Shown here piece after piece: positions 9,804 to 17,861 of a DNA stretch of 64,000 bases (within the stretch, counting starts at the first letter, position 1; each line of letters opens with the position of its first letter). The notes under the pieces are model-generated. The model was not told the origin of the DNA. It searched no databases and worked only from the letters and a program-made list of their open reading frames with translations. A program made the position numbers and the translations under genes. The stretch is taken from NCBI GenBank assembly GCA_945875845.1, contig CAMCMB010000004.1:62001-126000 (forward strand). The letters run 5' to 3'. This DNA comes from Pirellula staleyi DSM 6068 (GTDB lineage: Bacteria; Planctomycetota; Planctomycetia; Pirellulales; Pirellulaceae).

Positions 9804-12076
9804 AATTGCTTTTCAATCAAAATCACGCTCCAGCAATCAGCACGGTTTCCGAAATCGCTTGTCAGTCGCTTCGATGGGCAGACTCGTTGACACACATGCT
9901 GGCCGCCGACGCGAGCCCCATGCTGGCTGCCGACGCGAGCATCTTCCAGCAATGGGGAACCCGCCTTTACAACATTATGTTGGTCGCTCTAGGGCTTGGC
10001 TTTGTCATTTTTGTTCATGAACTTGGGCACTTTTTGGCAGCCAAAGCGTTTGGCGTGAAGTGCGAGAAGTTTTATGTTGGATTTGATGTGCCCATTAAAA
10101 TCGGCCCCATCCGATTGCCATCGAAACTGTTTCATTTTCAGTGGGGTGAGACCGAGTACGGAATTGGCGCGATACCGCTCGGAGGTTACGTCAAAATGCT
10201 TGGTCAAGATGATGATCCTCGCAGAGCCGAAGCAGAAGCGCAACGCATTCGAACCGAGAATCCAAATGCACCGGAAGATGATCCGAGTCGTTTGCAGCTC
10301 GACCCTCGCTCGTTTCCTGCGAAAAGCGTTGGAGCTCGAATGGTCATCATCAGCGCTGGCGTTGTGATGAACCTGATCTTTGGGGTTCTGATGGCGGCAT
10401 GGGCGTTCAGCGGGGGCGTACCCTATGAACCGTCGGTGATTGGTGAAGTGAACCCGGGCGACCCCGCTTGGAAAAACGGTGTTCGAGCAGGCGACAAAGT
10501 CGTACAAGTTGGATCGCTAACCGATCGCAATCTTTCGTTTCGAGACATGTTCATGTCCGTACTGTTTCACGGCTTACGTGATCCGAAGGCAGAAATTGAA
10601 ATTGGCGTCGATCGGGATAACGCTACCATTCAGAAGAAATTCGCGGGAACGACCACGCACTCAGATCCCAAAAAGGGTATCCAACACCTCACGCTGGGGA
10701 TTCGAAGTGCATCCATGACTCGAGTCAACTCGAAGTCGGCTGTTGGCAAGCATATCGAGCTTGGACTACCGAATTCAGACACGCTGCTCCCCAAGCTGCT
10801 GCCGGCGGACGTTGTGATGGGAATAAATGGTTCCGCATTGCCAATATCCAGTCATGCACTTGTCCCGATGGAGTATTCGCTTAACGCAAAGTTGCACCCG
10901 AGTTTAAACGAGTCGGTGACACTCCAAGTTCAGCGGACGGTTGACAACTCGGTCACCAATTTGGACGTCGAATGGGCTCCAATCCCGATGAAGAGTTTTG
11001 GGCTGAGGTTCAAGCCAGGTGCTGTCGTTTCGGTTTTGACCGATTCGCCAGCCGCCCTCGCTGGCGTAAAAGAAGGAGATACGCTCATCTCTTTCAATGG
11101 TAATCCCATTGAGGATGGGTTGACACTTGTGCTTTCAGCAGCAGCTTTGCACGGGAAAAGTGTTTCCTTGAAACTGGAGCATGCAGACAAATCACAAACG
11201 GATTTGGCGTGGCAAGTTCCAGACGAATTCGTGGTCGCCGCCGCCGAGGGTGTGCTTGGTCCAGTGGGCTTTGAGCTGCCTGGCTCGGGTTTGGTTTTTT
11301 CCCTTTCTAACATCGTCAATGGCGTTGAGGCTTCGTCGCTGGCGGCTAAGAGTGGGATTCGCGAGGGAGATATCGTTCGGCAAGTTCAGTTTGATGCCGA
11401 TTCGGTTGCCGACAAACAATACATGGAAAAAGTATTTTCGTCGGGGTACAAGGCACTCATGGACGAAACGCCTGTCGATGTTCGCCACAATATCCAGTAC
11501 TTCCATAATTTGGCCCAATCGCTTAGGTCGGGCATGCCTGTCCAAATCAATTACGAACGCGACGGAAAAGTGTCGACGGCTGCGGTGGATATCCATACGG
11601 AGAGCAAGTGGTTTTGGCCGGATCGTGGAGTCAACTTCAGCCCGCTTGAGTTCCAGCACAAGTCGACCAGCCTGGGGTCGGCCCTCACGATGGGGCTTGG
11701 AGAGATTCGCCGAAGGATGGGCAATGTCCTTGAATTCCTTGAGCTGCTCATCAAAGGAAAGATGCCGTTCAAGGTTGTGGGCGGCCCCGGCGTCATTGCG
11801 GTAGAAGCGACAGATGCTGCTTCGAAAGGGATTTCGCCTTTGCTTATGTTTTTGGTGATGTTGAGCGCCAATTTGGCCATCATCAATTTCCTGCCAATCC
11901 CTGCTCTGGATGGTGGCCACATGATGTTTTTGACAGCCGAAGCAGTGCTAGGAAAACCGATCAATGAATCGTTGCAGATGAAATTAACGATGGCAGGCGT
12001 GCTTGGCCTTCTCTGTTTGATGGGAGCGGTCATTATCAACGACACGATCAACTTGTCTCGTTTTTTCGGCGGCTAA
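9797..12076 (+). CDS. rseP: RseP-type site-2 zinc protease
   Basis: A 759-residue intramembrane metalloprotease; relatives cut anti-sigma factors and leftover signal peptides within the membrane. The zinc site HELGH (74-78) lies in the first helix. PDZ-like regions occupy the middle (for example VNPGDPAWKNGVRAGDKV and SVLTDSPAALAGVKEGDTL), and the C-terminal second active-site motif LPIPALDGGH completes the centre. At 759 residues it is longer than the roughly 450 of E. coli RseP, because the PDZ-containing middle region is expanded. The N-terminus before the first helix is about 55 residues and holds an 8-residue tandem duplication MLAADASP/MLAADASI encoded at 9896-9940; a later start cannot be excluded. 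Confidence 0.94.
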   Translation: MLELLFNQNHAPAISTVSEIACQSLRWADSLTHMLAADASPMLAADASIFQQWGTRLYNIMLVALGLGFVIFVHELGHFLAAKAFGVKCEKFYVGFDVPIKIGPIRLPSKLFHFQWGETEYGIGAIPLGGYVKMLGQDDDPRRAEAEAQRIRTENPNAPEDDPSRLQLDPRSFPAKSVGARMVIISAGVVMNLIFGVLMAAWAFSGGVPYEPSVIGEVNPGDPAWKNGVRAGDKVVQVGSLTDRNLSFRDMFMSVLFHGLRDPKAEIEIGVDRDNATIQKKFAGTTTHSDPKKGIQHLTLGIRSASMTRVNSKSAVGKHIELGLPNSDTLLPKLLPADVVMGINGSALPISSHALVPMEYSLNAKLHPSLNESVTLQVQRTVDNSVTNLDVEWAPIPMKSFGLRFKPGAVVSVLTDSPAALAGVKEGDTLISFNGNPIEDGLTLVLSAAALHGKSVSLKLEHADKSQTDLAWQVPDEFVVAAAEGVLGPVGFELPGSGLVFSLSNIVNGVEASSLAAKSGIREGDIVRQVQFDADSVADKQYMEKVFSSGYKALMDETPVDVRHNIQYFHNLAQSLRSGMPVQINYERDGKVSTAAVDIHTESKWFWPDRGVNFSPLEFQHKSTSLGSALTMGLGEIRRRMGNVLEFLELLIKGKMPFKVVGGPGVIAVEATDAASKGISPLLMFLVMLSANLAIINFLPIPALDGGHMMFLTAEAVLGKPINESLQMKLTMAGVLGLLCLMGAVIINDTINLSRFFGG

Positions 12077-12130
12077 GGCAACATCACCGCGCGATTCGAA
12101 GGCGATCGGCTAACGTGATTCTCAGTTACG

Positions 12131-12212
12131 GTAGCGGATTGGCGCAAGCCGACCGGTGAATCCCTAAGTAATCTGTGAATCGTCACCGGACAGCTTGCGC
12201 TGTTCCGCTACC
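12131..12212. repeat. Dispersed repeat family A, inverted pair
   Basis: Two family A arms face each other: 12131-12160 and 12184-12212, separated by 23 bp. They could form a long hairpin (GTAGCGGA...CCGGTGA with TCACCGGA...TCCGCTAC). The pair lies between rseP and the heptosyltransferase gene. The gap 12077-12452 otherwise holds only the GC hairpins listed next. Confidence 0.85.
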
Positions 12213-12272
12213 AAGTGTCAACTATTCGCCCTCGTCGACTATTGTCGATGGGGGGCCCCGTGCTCATTTCCC

Positions 12273-12320
12273 AGGCCCGATAGGGCCGATACACCCCCTG
12301 CCGGGGCCGCAAGGCCCCGG
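12273..12320. other. Two GC-rich hairpins in the heptosyltransferase leader
   Basis: GGCCC-gata-GGGCC at 12273-12286 and a perfect 8-bp stem CCGGGGCC closing a GCAA loop at 12301-12320. GCAA is a GNRA-type tetraloop, which is stable in RNA. There is no T-run, so a classical terminator is unlikely. The elements sit about 130 nt before the ATG at 12453. Confidence 0.6.
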
Positions 12321-12452
12321 TCAATGGCCCGGCCGGGTACTCGGATTGGACTTAAAGCGGATCGACATCTCGGTTCGATGGGGCAGAAACCCGAGAGCAC
12401 CCTTTTCCATCTTGACTTGGAGGTTACCGATCTTCTATCTATTGCCCATATT

Positions 12453-13553
12453 ATGAAAACTGCAATTTTGCTTCCAACCTGGGTCGGCGACGCCTGTATG
12501 GCTACGCCTACCATTCGGGCCATTCGGCATGGACTGTCCGAGATCAGCGAGCTTTGCCTTGTTGGCCGCTACGCGCCCATCGCAGTTCTGGAGGGGCTAC
12601 CGTCCATTGACTCGACGATCACTTACAAACCAAAGTCCAAGGATAGAAAAACTCTCTCCAGGCGTGGCATGATCGCGGAGCTCAAGCGTCGCAAATTGGA
12701 CTTGATCATTTTGCTGCCCAATTCACTGTCCGCTGGAATCATCGGGTATTTAAGCGGAGCAAAGCGACGAGTCGGCTATGCCAAAGATGGCCGTTCTTGG
12801 CTTTTGACCGACCGAATCCCGTTGATGCAGGGGAACGTCGACCATCGGACTTTGCCAACCATCGACTACTACATGAACATTGCAAAGCATCTTGGTTGTG
12901 CATCGAGCAACTTAGCAATGCAGCTTGCCGTATCCGAGTCCGATCGAAACCTTGCCAAGGACATGTTCGACCGCTTTGGCTTTGCTTGGGGGCATCCAAC
13001 GGTAGTTCTCAATACGGCCTCGGCAACAGGAGAATCTAAGCTATGGCCGACCGGCAATGCGAGTCGAGCCGCTCGCCAGTTGGCAAGCCAGCATGGGTGG
13101 CAGGTGGTGGTACATTCCGGACCCTCGGATCGGAAGAAAGCGAACGCCATCGAATTCGGAGCGGGTCATCCGTTGGTCAAAAGCATGGGGCAAATCGAGC
13201 ACCTACCGATGGGGCTCAGCAAAGCGGTCTTGGAGCAAGCCAGTGTGGTCGTCTCCACGGATAGCGGGCCTCGCCACATGGCGTCGGCCTTGGGCAAAAG
13301 AGTCGTCAGTCTTTTTGGGCCAACCTCGCCTGGACTTTATCGAACCTATAATCTCCCTGAAAAAGTCCTTAGCAAATCGATGGCTTGCAGCCCATGCGGC
13401 AAGTACAAATGCCCGCTTATGCACAACAACTGCATGCATGGAATCACCTATCCGGAGGTGGTGGAGGCGGTTTTCGAGCAAATGAAGCTTGCAGCTGGCG
13501 ATTTGGAGTCCGAGATCGTTCCTGAAAGGTCACTTCCTAGAACTGCTGCATAA
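12453..13553 (+). CDS. waaF: GT9-family glycosyltransferase, probable ADP-heptose:LPS heptosyltransferase II
   Basis: A 366-residue glycosyltransferase that adds heptose from ADP-heptose to lipopolysaccharide inner core on the cytoplasmic face. Seen: the N-terminal ILLPTWVGDACMATPTIRAI, the nucleotide-sugar block ASVVVSTDSGPRHMASALGKRVVSLFGPT, and the cysteine-rich tail CSPCGKYKCPLMHNNCM that is typical of WaaF. The reading frame is open upstream to 12195, but that part lies in dispersed repeats and is not conserved, so the ATG at 12453 is the start. The gene supports an LPS-bearing outer membrane. The exact sugar donor is inferred from the family. Confidence 0.88.
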   Translation: MKTAILLPTWVGDACMATPTIRAIRHGLSEISELCLVGRYAPIAVLEGLPSIDSTITYKPKSKDRKTLSRRGMIAELKRRKLDLIILLPNSLSAGIIGYLSGAKRRVGYAKDGRSWLLTDRIPLMQGNVDHRTLPTIDYYMNIAKHLGCASSNLAMQLAVSESDRNLAKDMFDRFGFAWGHPTVVLNTASATGESKLWPTGNASRAARQLASQHGWQVVVHSGPSDRKKANAIEFGAGHPLVKSMGQIEHLPMGLSKAVLEQASVVVSTDSGPRHMASALGKRVVSLFGPTSPGLYRTYNLPEKVLSKSMACSPCGKYKCPLMHNNCMHGITYPEVVEAVFEQMKLAAGDLESEIVPERSLPRTAA

Positions 13554-13625
13554 TTGTTGCTACAATCCCTGCGATGGCTTTGAAAAATTCTTCCCGTTTA
13601 CCGATCTCTGGGTCAAAAAACCTTG

Positions 13626-14156
13626 ATGCAACGCAATTCTTCGCTGGACTTAACGCAATTCATTCGCGACATTCCTGACTTCCCCAAAGCTGGTATTTTG
13701 TTCAAGGACATTACGCCATTGCTTGGAAATGTAGGGGCTTTTCGGGAAACGATCGCACGGATGGCAGATCCTTTTCGGGGCCAAAAAATCGATTCCCTGG
13801 TAGCGGCCGAAGCGAGGGGTTTTATCTTCGCAGCACCGTTAGCCCTTGAGCTGGGAGCGGCCTTTGTACCGGTTCGAAAACCTGGAAAATTGCCTCACGA
13901 CAAACACTCGTTCAGCTACGAGTTGGAGTATGGCAGCGACACCTTGGAAATGCACAAAGATGCGGTTGTAGCTGGGCAGCGTGTGCTGGTCGTCGACGAT
14001 TTGCTCGCAACGGGCGGGACGGTCGAAGCCTGCTGCAAATTGCTTTCGAACATTGATGTCGAAATCGCTGGCTGTTTGTTTTGCATCGAATTAGTGGGGC
14101 TGAACGGGCGTTCGCGATTGGCGCCTTATCGCATCGAGAGTTTGCTCAAGTACTAG
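13626..14156 (+). CDS. apt: Adenine phosphoribosyltransferase
   Basis: A 176-residue purine-salvage enzyme making AMP from adenine and PRPP. Typical blocks: the N-terminal IPDFPKAGILFKDITPLL, AAEARGFIFAAPLALELGAAFVPVRKPGKLP, and the PRPP-binding VLVVDDLLATGGTVEACC. A TTG precedes the ATG at 13626; the ATG is taken. The length is normal. It follows waaF by 72 bp. Confidence 0.96.
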   Translation: MQRNSSLDLTQFIRDIPDFPKAGILFKDITPLLGNVGAFRETIARMADPFRGQKIDSLVAAEARGFIFAAPLALELGAAFVPVRKPGKLPHDKHSFSYELEYGSDTLEMHKDAVVAGQRVLVVDDLLATGGTVEACCKLLSNIDVEIAGCLFCIELVGLNGRSRLAPYRIESLLKY

Positions 14157-14213
14157 CAATCCGGCGTTGCGGCATCTATCCTAAGACGCTTTCGGGCACT
14201 CGTGTCGACGGAC

Positions 14214-14433
14214 ATGATGCCTTTTGAATTTCATTGCGATCGGTGCTCACGATCGGTGCTCACGATTGTTGAGAGTACCTGCACCAAGTGCAAGAATGGG
14301 TTCGAAGGGACGCCGGACAAGGAAGGGAGTGGATTCAAAATCGAACAGGTCCAATCGTGCCGTGGAACCTCCTCTACCAAAAACGCCCGTAACTCCACCT
14401 CAGGCCGTGGAATCCACAGGAAGCATTTTTTGA
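14214..14433 (+). pseudogene. Frameshifted small zinc-ribbon-type protein
   Basis: The 13-bp unit cgatcggtgctca occurs twice in direct tandem (14237-14249 and 14250-14262). With both copies, the frame opened at the ATG of 14214 continues unconserved to 14441. Removing one copy restores a 68-residue frame ending at 14433 whose start reads MPFEFHCDRC then SRLLRVPAPSARMGSKGR. That matches the common planctomycete lead F-x-C-x2-C-x-(R/K)-x-LRVP of short zinc-ribbon proteins. Even the restored frame lacks the second C-x2-C, so the gene may have been decaying before the duplication. Function unknown. Confidence 0.6.
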
Positions 14434-14593
14434 ATCGTTGAAGAAAGGTCCTTAAACGTCCTAGCGGTTGTCAGTTTGTCGCATCTTTGGTAATTTTTAT
14501 CGGTAATGTGTCCCGCATAACCGCAATTGTCATCCGACGGAATGAATGCGCGTGCTGCGAATCGTTTTCTCCCCTCCGTTATGGAATCGAAGA

Positions 14594-15205
14594 ATGATGC
14601 GTCTATTTTTCTTGCCTTGCTTTCTCGCTATGGTTTCGGCTGCCTTTGGAGCGGATTCTTCAAGCGATGCCAAGGTTACGAACAAGGTTTTTTTCAATAT
14701 CACCATCGACGGCAAAGATGCCGGTCGAATTGTCATTGGTCTCTTCGGAGCGGACGTACCCAAGACGGTCGAGAATTTCCGCGCCTTGTGCACGGGTGAA
14801 AAAGGAGTAGGCAAAAGGGGAAAACCATTGCATTACAAAGGAAGTAGCTTCCACCGGGTCATTCCACAATTCATGCTCCAAGGTGGCGATTTTACCGATG
14901 GTAACGGAACCGGCGGTGAGAGCATCTACGGCGAAAAATTTGCCGACGAGTCGTTTAAGTTCCGCCACGATACGCCAGGCCTAATGAGCATGGCGAATGC
15001 CGGCGCTAACACCAACGGTTCTCAGTTCTTCATCACGACGGTAAAGACCGAATGGCTCGATGGCAAGCACGTTGTTTTCGGTCGCGTTCTTGAAGGCATG
15101 GATCTGGTCAAAAAAATCGAGACCTACGGAAGTCAGTCTGGAAAAACGAAGGCCAAGATCGTCATTAGCGATAGCGGTGAATTGAAGGAAGCCGAATCCA
15201 AGTAA
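14594..15205 (+). CDS. Exported cyclophilin-type peptidyl-prolyl cis-trans isomerase
   Basis: About 203 residues. A signal peptide (hydrophobic [16 protein letters not shown]) points to the periplasm, where the enzyme would speed proline isomerisation in folding proteins. The cyclophilin core is complete: [12 protein letters not shown], the catalytic [32 protein letters not shown] and the tryptophan of the [10 protein letters not shown] block, so it looks active. The frame is open upstream to 14546, but starting at the ATG of 14594 places the signal peptide at the very N-terminus, so that start is used. Confidence 0.93.
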   Translation: MMRLFFLPCFLAMVSAAFGADSSSDAKVTNKVFFNITIDGKDAGRIVIGLFGADVPKTVENFRALCTGEKGVGKRGKPLHYKGSSFHRVIPQFMLQGGDFTDGNGTGGESIYGEKFADESFKFRHDTPGLMSMANAGANTNGSQFFITTVKTEWLDGKHVVFGRVLEGMDLVKKIETYGSQSGKTKAKIVISDSGELKEAESK

Positions 15206-15206
15206 A

Positions 15207-15235
15207 GCGGCGTAAGCTTCCAACTTGCGTTGAAT
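15207..15235. repeat. Dispersed repeat family G copy
   Basis: The GGCGTAAGCTTCCA-CTTGCG-TGAAT element begins directly after the cyclophilin stop. A second copy is at 57758-57786, also directly downstream of a gene. Confidence 0.65.
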
Positions 15236-15274
15236 CGGTAAGGGCAAGCGAGAAGCTTGCCCTCTCTTTTGGCC

Positions 15275-15400
15275 CTCACAGCGTTGTCCACACAGCGTTG
15301 TCCACATTGGGTTGTCCACATTGGGTTGTCCACATTGGGTTGCCCACATTGGGTTGCCCACATTGGGTTGTCCACATTGGGTTGTCCACATTGGGTTGTC
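15275..15400. repeat. 14-bp tandem array with nine DnaA-box-like nonamers
   Basis: Nine units of exactly 14 bp; the core unit is cacattgggttgtc, and the first two units are variants with cagcg. Across the unit junctions the nonamer TTGTCCACA appears six times (starts 15284, 15298, 15312, 15326, 15368, 15382), TTGCCCACA twice (15340, 15354), and a last copy is altered (15396). TTGTCCACA is the preferred DnaA box of actinobacteria and one base from the E. coli box TTATCCACA. All boxes face the same way. The array lies 70 bp after the cyclophilin gene. There are no spacers, so it is not CRISPR. Confidence 0.93.
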
Positions 15401-15504
15401 CCAGAGGGCACTAGCCAGGATTATTCACTGGGGTTTTAATGATCAGCCGAAATGCCCTAGCCTACGGTTTTGACGGATTAGACAACCGTGGGCTAGCGTT
15501 CAAT

Positions 15505-15629
15505 GGCACTCACTTTCGGTTCGAACCAAGGTTTTCGTAGCGGAGCGGCGCGTGCCGCCCGGTGAATTCCCAAGTGATTTGTGACTCCTCACCGGACAGC
15601 TTGCGCTGTTCCGCTAAAGAGTGAGTACC
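15505..15629. repeat. Cassette-like repeat with inverted ends, family A inside
   Basis: Left end GGCACTCACTTT (15505-15516), right end AAAGAGTGAGTACC (15616-15629), followed by atttggct. Inside is an inverted pair of family A arms (15537-15565 and 15590-15616). The same ends and the same following bases bound a different interior at 42965-43086. The rest of 15630-15895 shows no gene I can support. Confidence 0.7.
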
Positions 15630-15909
15630 ATTTGGCTAACGCCCTTTGGCTAATGAATAATCCAGGCTTAGATCATTCTTGCCTCAAGGCTGTTTTTGCT
15701 AGCTTTCGCCAGCGATTTTCTTGCTTTTTCGGCTTGACGGGCACCCCTGGTTTGGGACACGTTGTTAGATAGTTTGACCTGCCGCATGTTTGCCCCAGTG
15801 AGCATGCGCCAGTCGAGCTTCGAATCAGGATGATTCGAATTCAGTTCACCATTGGAACGCTCGCAGTTTCGAGCAGTCACAACGTCAGAATGGCAAGGAG
15901 GCCATGAGC

Positions 15910-17436
15910 ATGTCTTTTAACTCTGGTTTACAAACGGTATCGCTTCGCCAAGTTTTTCCGTCGGCGCAGATCGTCGGGGCAGACGATATCTGCTGCGTCC
16001 ACTGTTTGGGCAATACGGATCAAGCGTCAAGCGATTGGGTCTTTGCGGCAGGCTTGGATAGCGATTCCGATTCCGCCCGGGACACGATTGATGCGATCAA
16101 CTTGGGAGCCAAGGGGATTCTTACCGAGCAATTTCTGCCTTCGAGTGTTCCGCAGTGCATCGTTCCCGATGTACGTGAAGCCTACGCTCAACTTTGCCAA
16201 GTGATCGCAGGCAAGCCTAGTAAGAAGATGCTCACAATTGCCGTCGTCGGCACGCACGGCAAAACGACCGCTGCGCTCATGGTTGCTTCGATGCTCAAGC
16301 GGGTTGGCAGTCGAGTTGCCTACTACACCACCTTGGGTGCAAGTGATAGCAACGACACTGGCCTGAGCGCTCAACCCGACGCGGATGCAAATCAACTCGC
16401 GCACTGGCTCTCTGCAAGCGTACAAAGCGAATCGCCAGCGGCCATCCTTGAATTGACCGATGACATGCTTCGATCGCATTCGGCAAGCGGCATTGAATTC
16501 GATGTCGTTTTGTTCACAGGCCTCAGAAAATCGCAACGCATTGATTCCTTGCAAGCTCGAGGGATTGAGAATGCGATGCACCGCATCATCGGCCAACTCA
16601 AACCGCATGGTGTCGTCGTGTACAACGCCGACGATGCGAGGCTAAATCGCTGGATTGAACGACATCTACCGCATGCGATTGGTTACGGTCTGGATGCCTT
16701 TGCGGATGTGCGTGGTAAGAGAATTGGTAGTCTACCGGGTGAGCAATCGATGATGATTTCCGCTGGTTCTTGCGTGATGCCGTTAACCAGCCTCATTCTC
16801 GGCGATCATAACGCTCGCCATATGCTCGGAGCCGTTGCCGTTGGATATGCATTTGGATTGGAATTGTTTGAAATCGTACAGGGAGTGGAACGTCTCCAAA
16901 AAATCCCGGGCCGGTTGCAACGTGTACCAAGCACCGCGCGTTGCGAAGTACACATCGACAGCGCAGATCAGGCCGATCGATTAGCAGTCGCCTTGCATAC
17001 GTTGGCCAAGAACGGTAATCCAATTACCTGCGTCGCAGAGGTTCCCGAAGCTGCCACGGCGGAACAACTCTCTGCCTACGGTCGCGTACTCGAACGGTCC
17101 GCTACGCGGGTTATATTGACGCAAAGTCGCCTTTCAACCCAATTAGGTCAAAAGTCGGTTTGGCAACTGCTTGACGGGTGTGACGATCCATCCTCGATTC
17201 AGATCGTACCAAATCGAGAAGCGGCGATCGAGCTCGCAATTCGCAGTTCACGACTCGGAGATCAAGTGCTTCTCGCGGGTTGGGGGGCCAATCGATGGAC
17301 GAATTGCCAAACGAAAAACGTTCGAACGGACATGGAGTGTGCCGCGTCGATATTGGCTACGATTCCAAGCGAGCCATTCAAAGCCGCTAAGCTTGCGGAT
17401 TTGCCGAGCTTGCGACTGTTCGGCGGGGCCGCATGA
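15910..17436 (+). CDS. Divergent MurE-like Mur ligase family protein
   Basis: About 508 residues with the three-domain Mur ligase layout: an N-terminal UDP-binding-like part, an ATP-binding centre VVGTHGKTT (about 112-120) and a C-terminal Rossmann-like part. Sequence order is closest to MurE, which adds the third residue to the peptidoglycan stem. Key MurE signatures are absent: the FTNL-x-RDHLDYH stretch reads FTGLRKSQRID, the carbamylated-lysine Y-x2-AK segment reads IENAMHRI, and no DNPR substrate motif is visible. It may be an altered-specificity or non-ligase paralogue. An AAGGAGG at 15895-15901 is spaced 8 nt from the ATG at 15910 and only 2 nt from the ATG at 15904, favouring 15910. 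Confidence 0.8.
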   Translation: MSFNSGLQTVSLRQVFPSAQIVGADDICCVHCLGNTDQASSDWVFAAGLDSDSDSARDTIDAINLGAKGILTEQFLPSSVPQCIVPDVREAYAQLCQVIAGKPSKKMLTIAVVGTHGKTTAALMVASMLKRVGSRVAYYTTLGASDSNDTGLSAQPDADANQLAHWLSASVQSESPAAILELTDDMLRSHSASGIEFDVVLFTGLRKSQRIDSLQARGIENAMHRIIGQLKPHGVVVYNADDARLNRWIERHLPHAIGYGLDAFADVRGKRIGSLPGEQSMMISAGSCVMPLTSLILGDHNARHMLGAVAVGYAFGLELFEIVQGVERLQKIPGRLQRVPSTARCEVHIDSADQADRLAVALHTLAKNGNPITCVAEVPEAATAEQLSAYGRVLERSATRVILTQSRLSTQLGQKSVWQLLDGCDDPSSIQIVPNREAAIELAIRSSRLGDQVLLAGWGANRWTNCQTKNVRTDMECAASILATIPSEPFKAAKLADLPSLRLFGGAA

Positions 17437-17504
17437 GTTAGGCGCTGCTCAACACGAATATCTACTCCCTCTCCCCTCTCCCCTGGCCCCTGGCCCCGAG
17501 TGAG

Positions 17505-17680
17505 GCTGCTGATTTAGTGGATTCGCTGAAGGCAAAGGCTCTATCACAACCCGAAGCGCGACGGCTTGTTGCTTTAGTGAAGTCGTTATTGGGTAAGGAC
17601 GGTAAGACGGACTTCCAAGTCCGTCAATGGGGATTCGACGGACTTGGAAGTCCGTCGTACCATTAAATCAACGAGCCGGT
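17505..17680. repeat. Dispersed repeat family B, longest copy, with two palindromes
   Basis: The left part (17509-17558) matches 5724-5773; the right part (17565-17680) matches 59019-59136. The right part carries ACGGACTTCCAAGTCCGT and ACGGACTTGGAAGTCCGT, each self-complementary and also complementary to the other, so alternate hairpins or a cruciform can form. In the gap 17437-17861 I see no gene; a C-rich tract precedes the repeat. Confidence 0.88.
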
Positions 17681-17861
17681 GAGCGAGGGATTGCAGTAGG
17701 TTCCTCGCTCGCTCGTCGGGTTTTCAAACTGCCGCCAAAAAATAGTCGATCCAAAAATTCACAGCCTACGCGTCGAGTTATACTGTGATCGCGTCGAGGC
17801 ACCTTTCACGTGGAATGTCCATCAAGAGAATTTGATCCCCTACAAATTGTCCCTTTCAACT

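Noticed and set aside
12195-12452. N-terminal extension of the heptosyltransferase
   Set aside because: The extra 86 residues come from repeat family A and GC hairpins, and the conserved start is at 12453.
15275-15400. CRISPR array
   Set aside because: The 14-bp units are contiguous with no spacers, and no cas gene is present.
15668-15880. Minus-strand 70-residue basic protein next to the cassette repeat
   Set aside because: Open but rich in K, R and S with no recognised homology or ribosome site. It may be chance in a gene-free gap; not listed as a gene.
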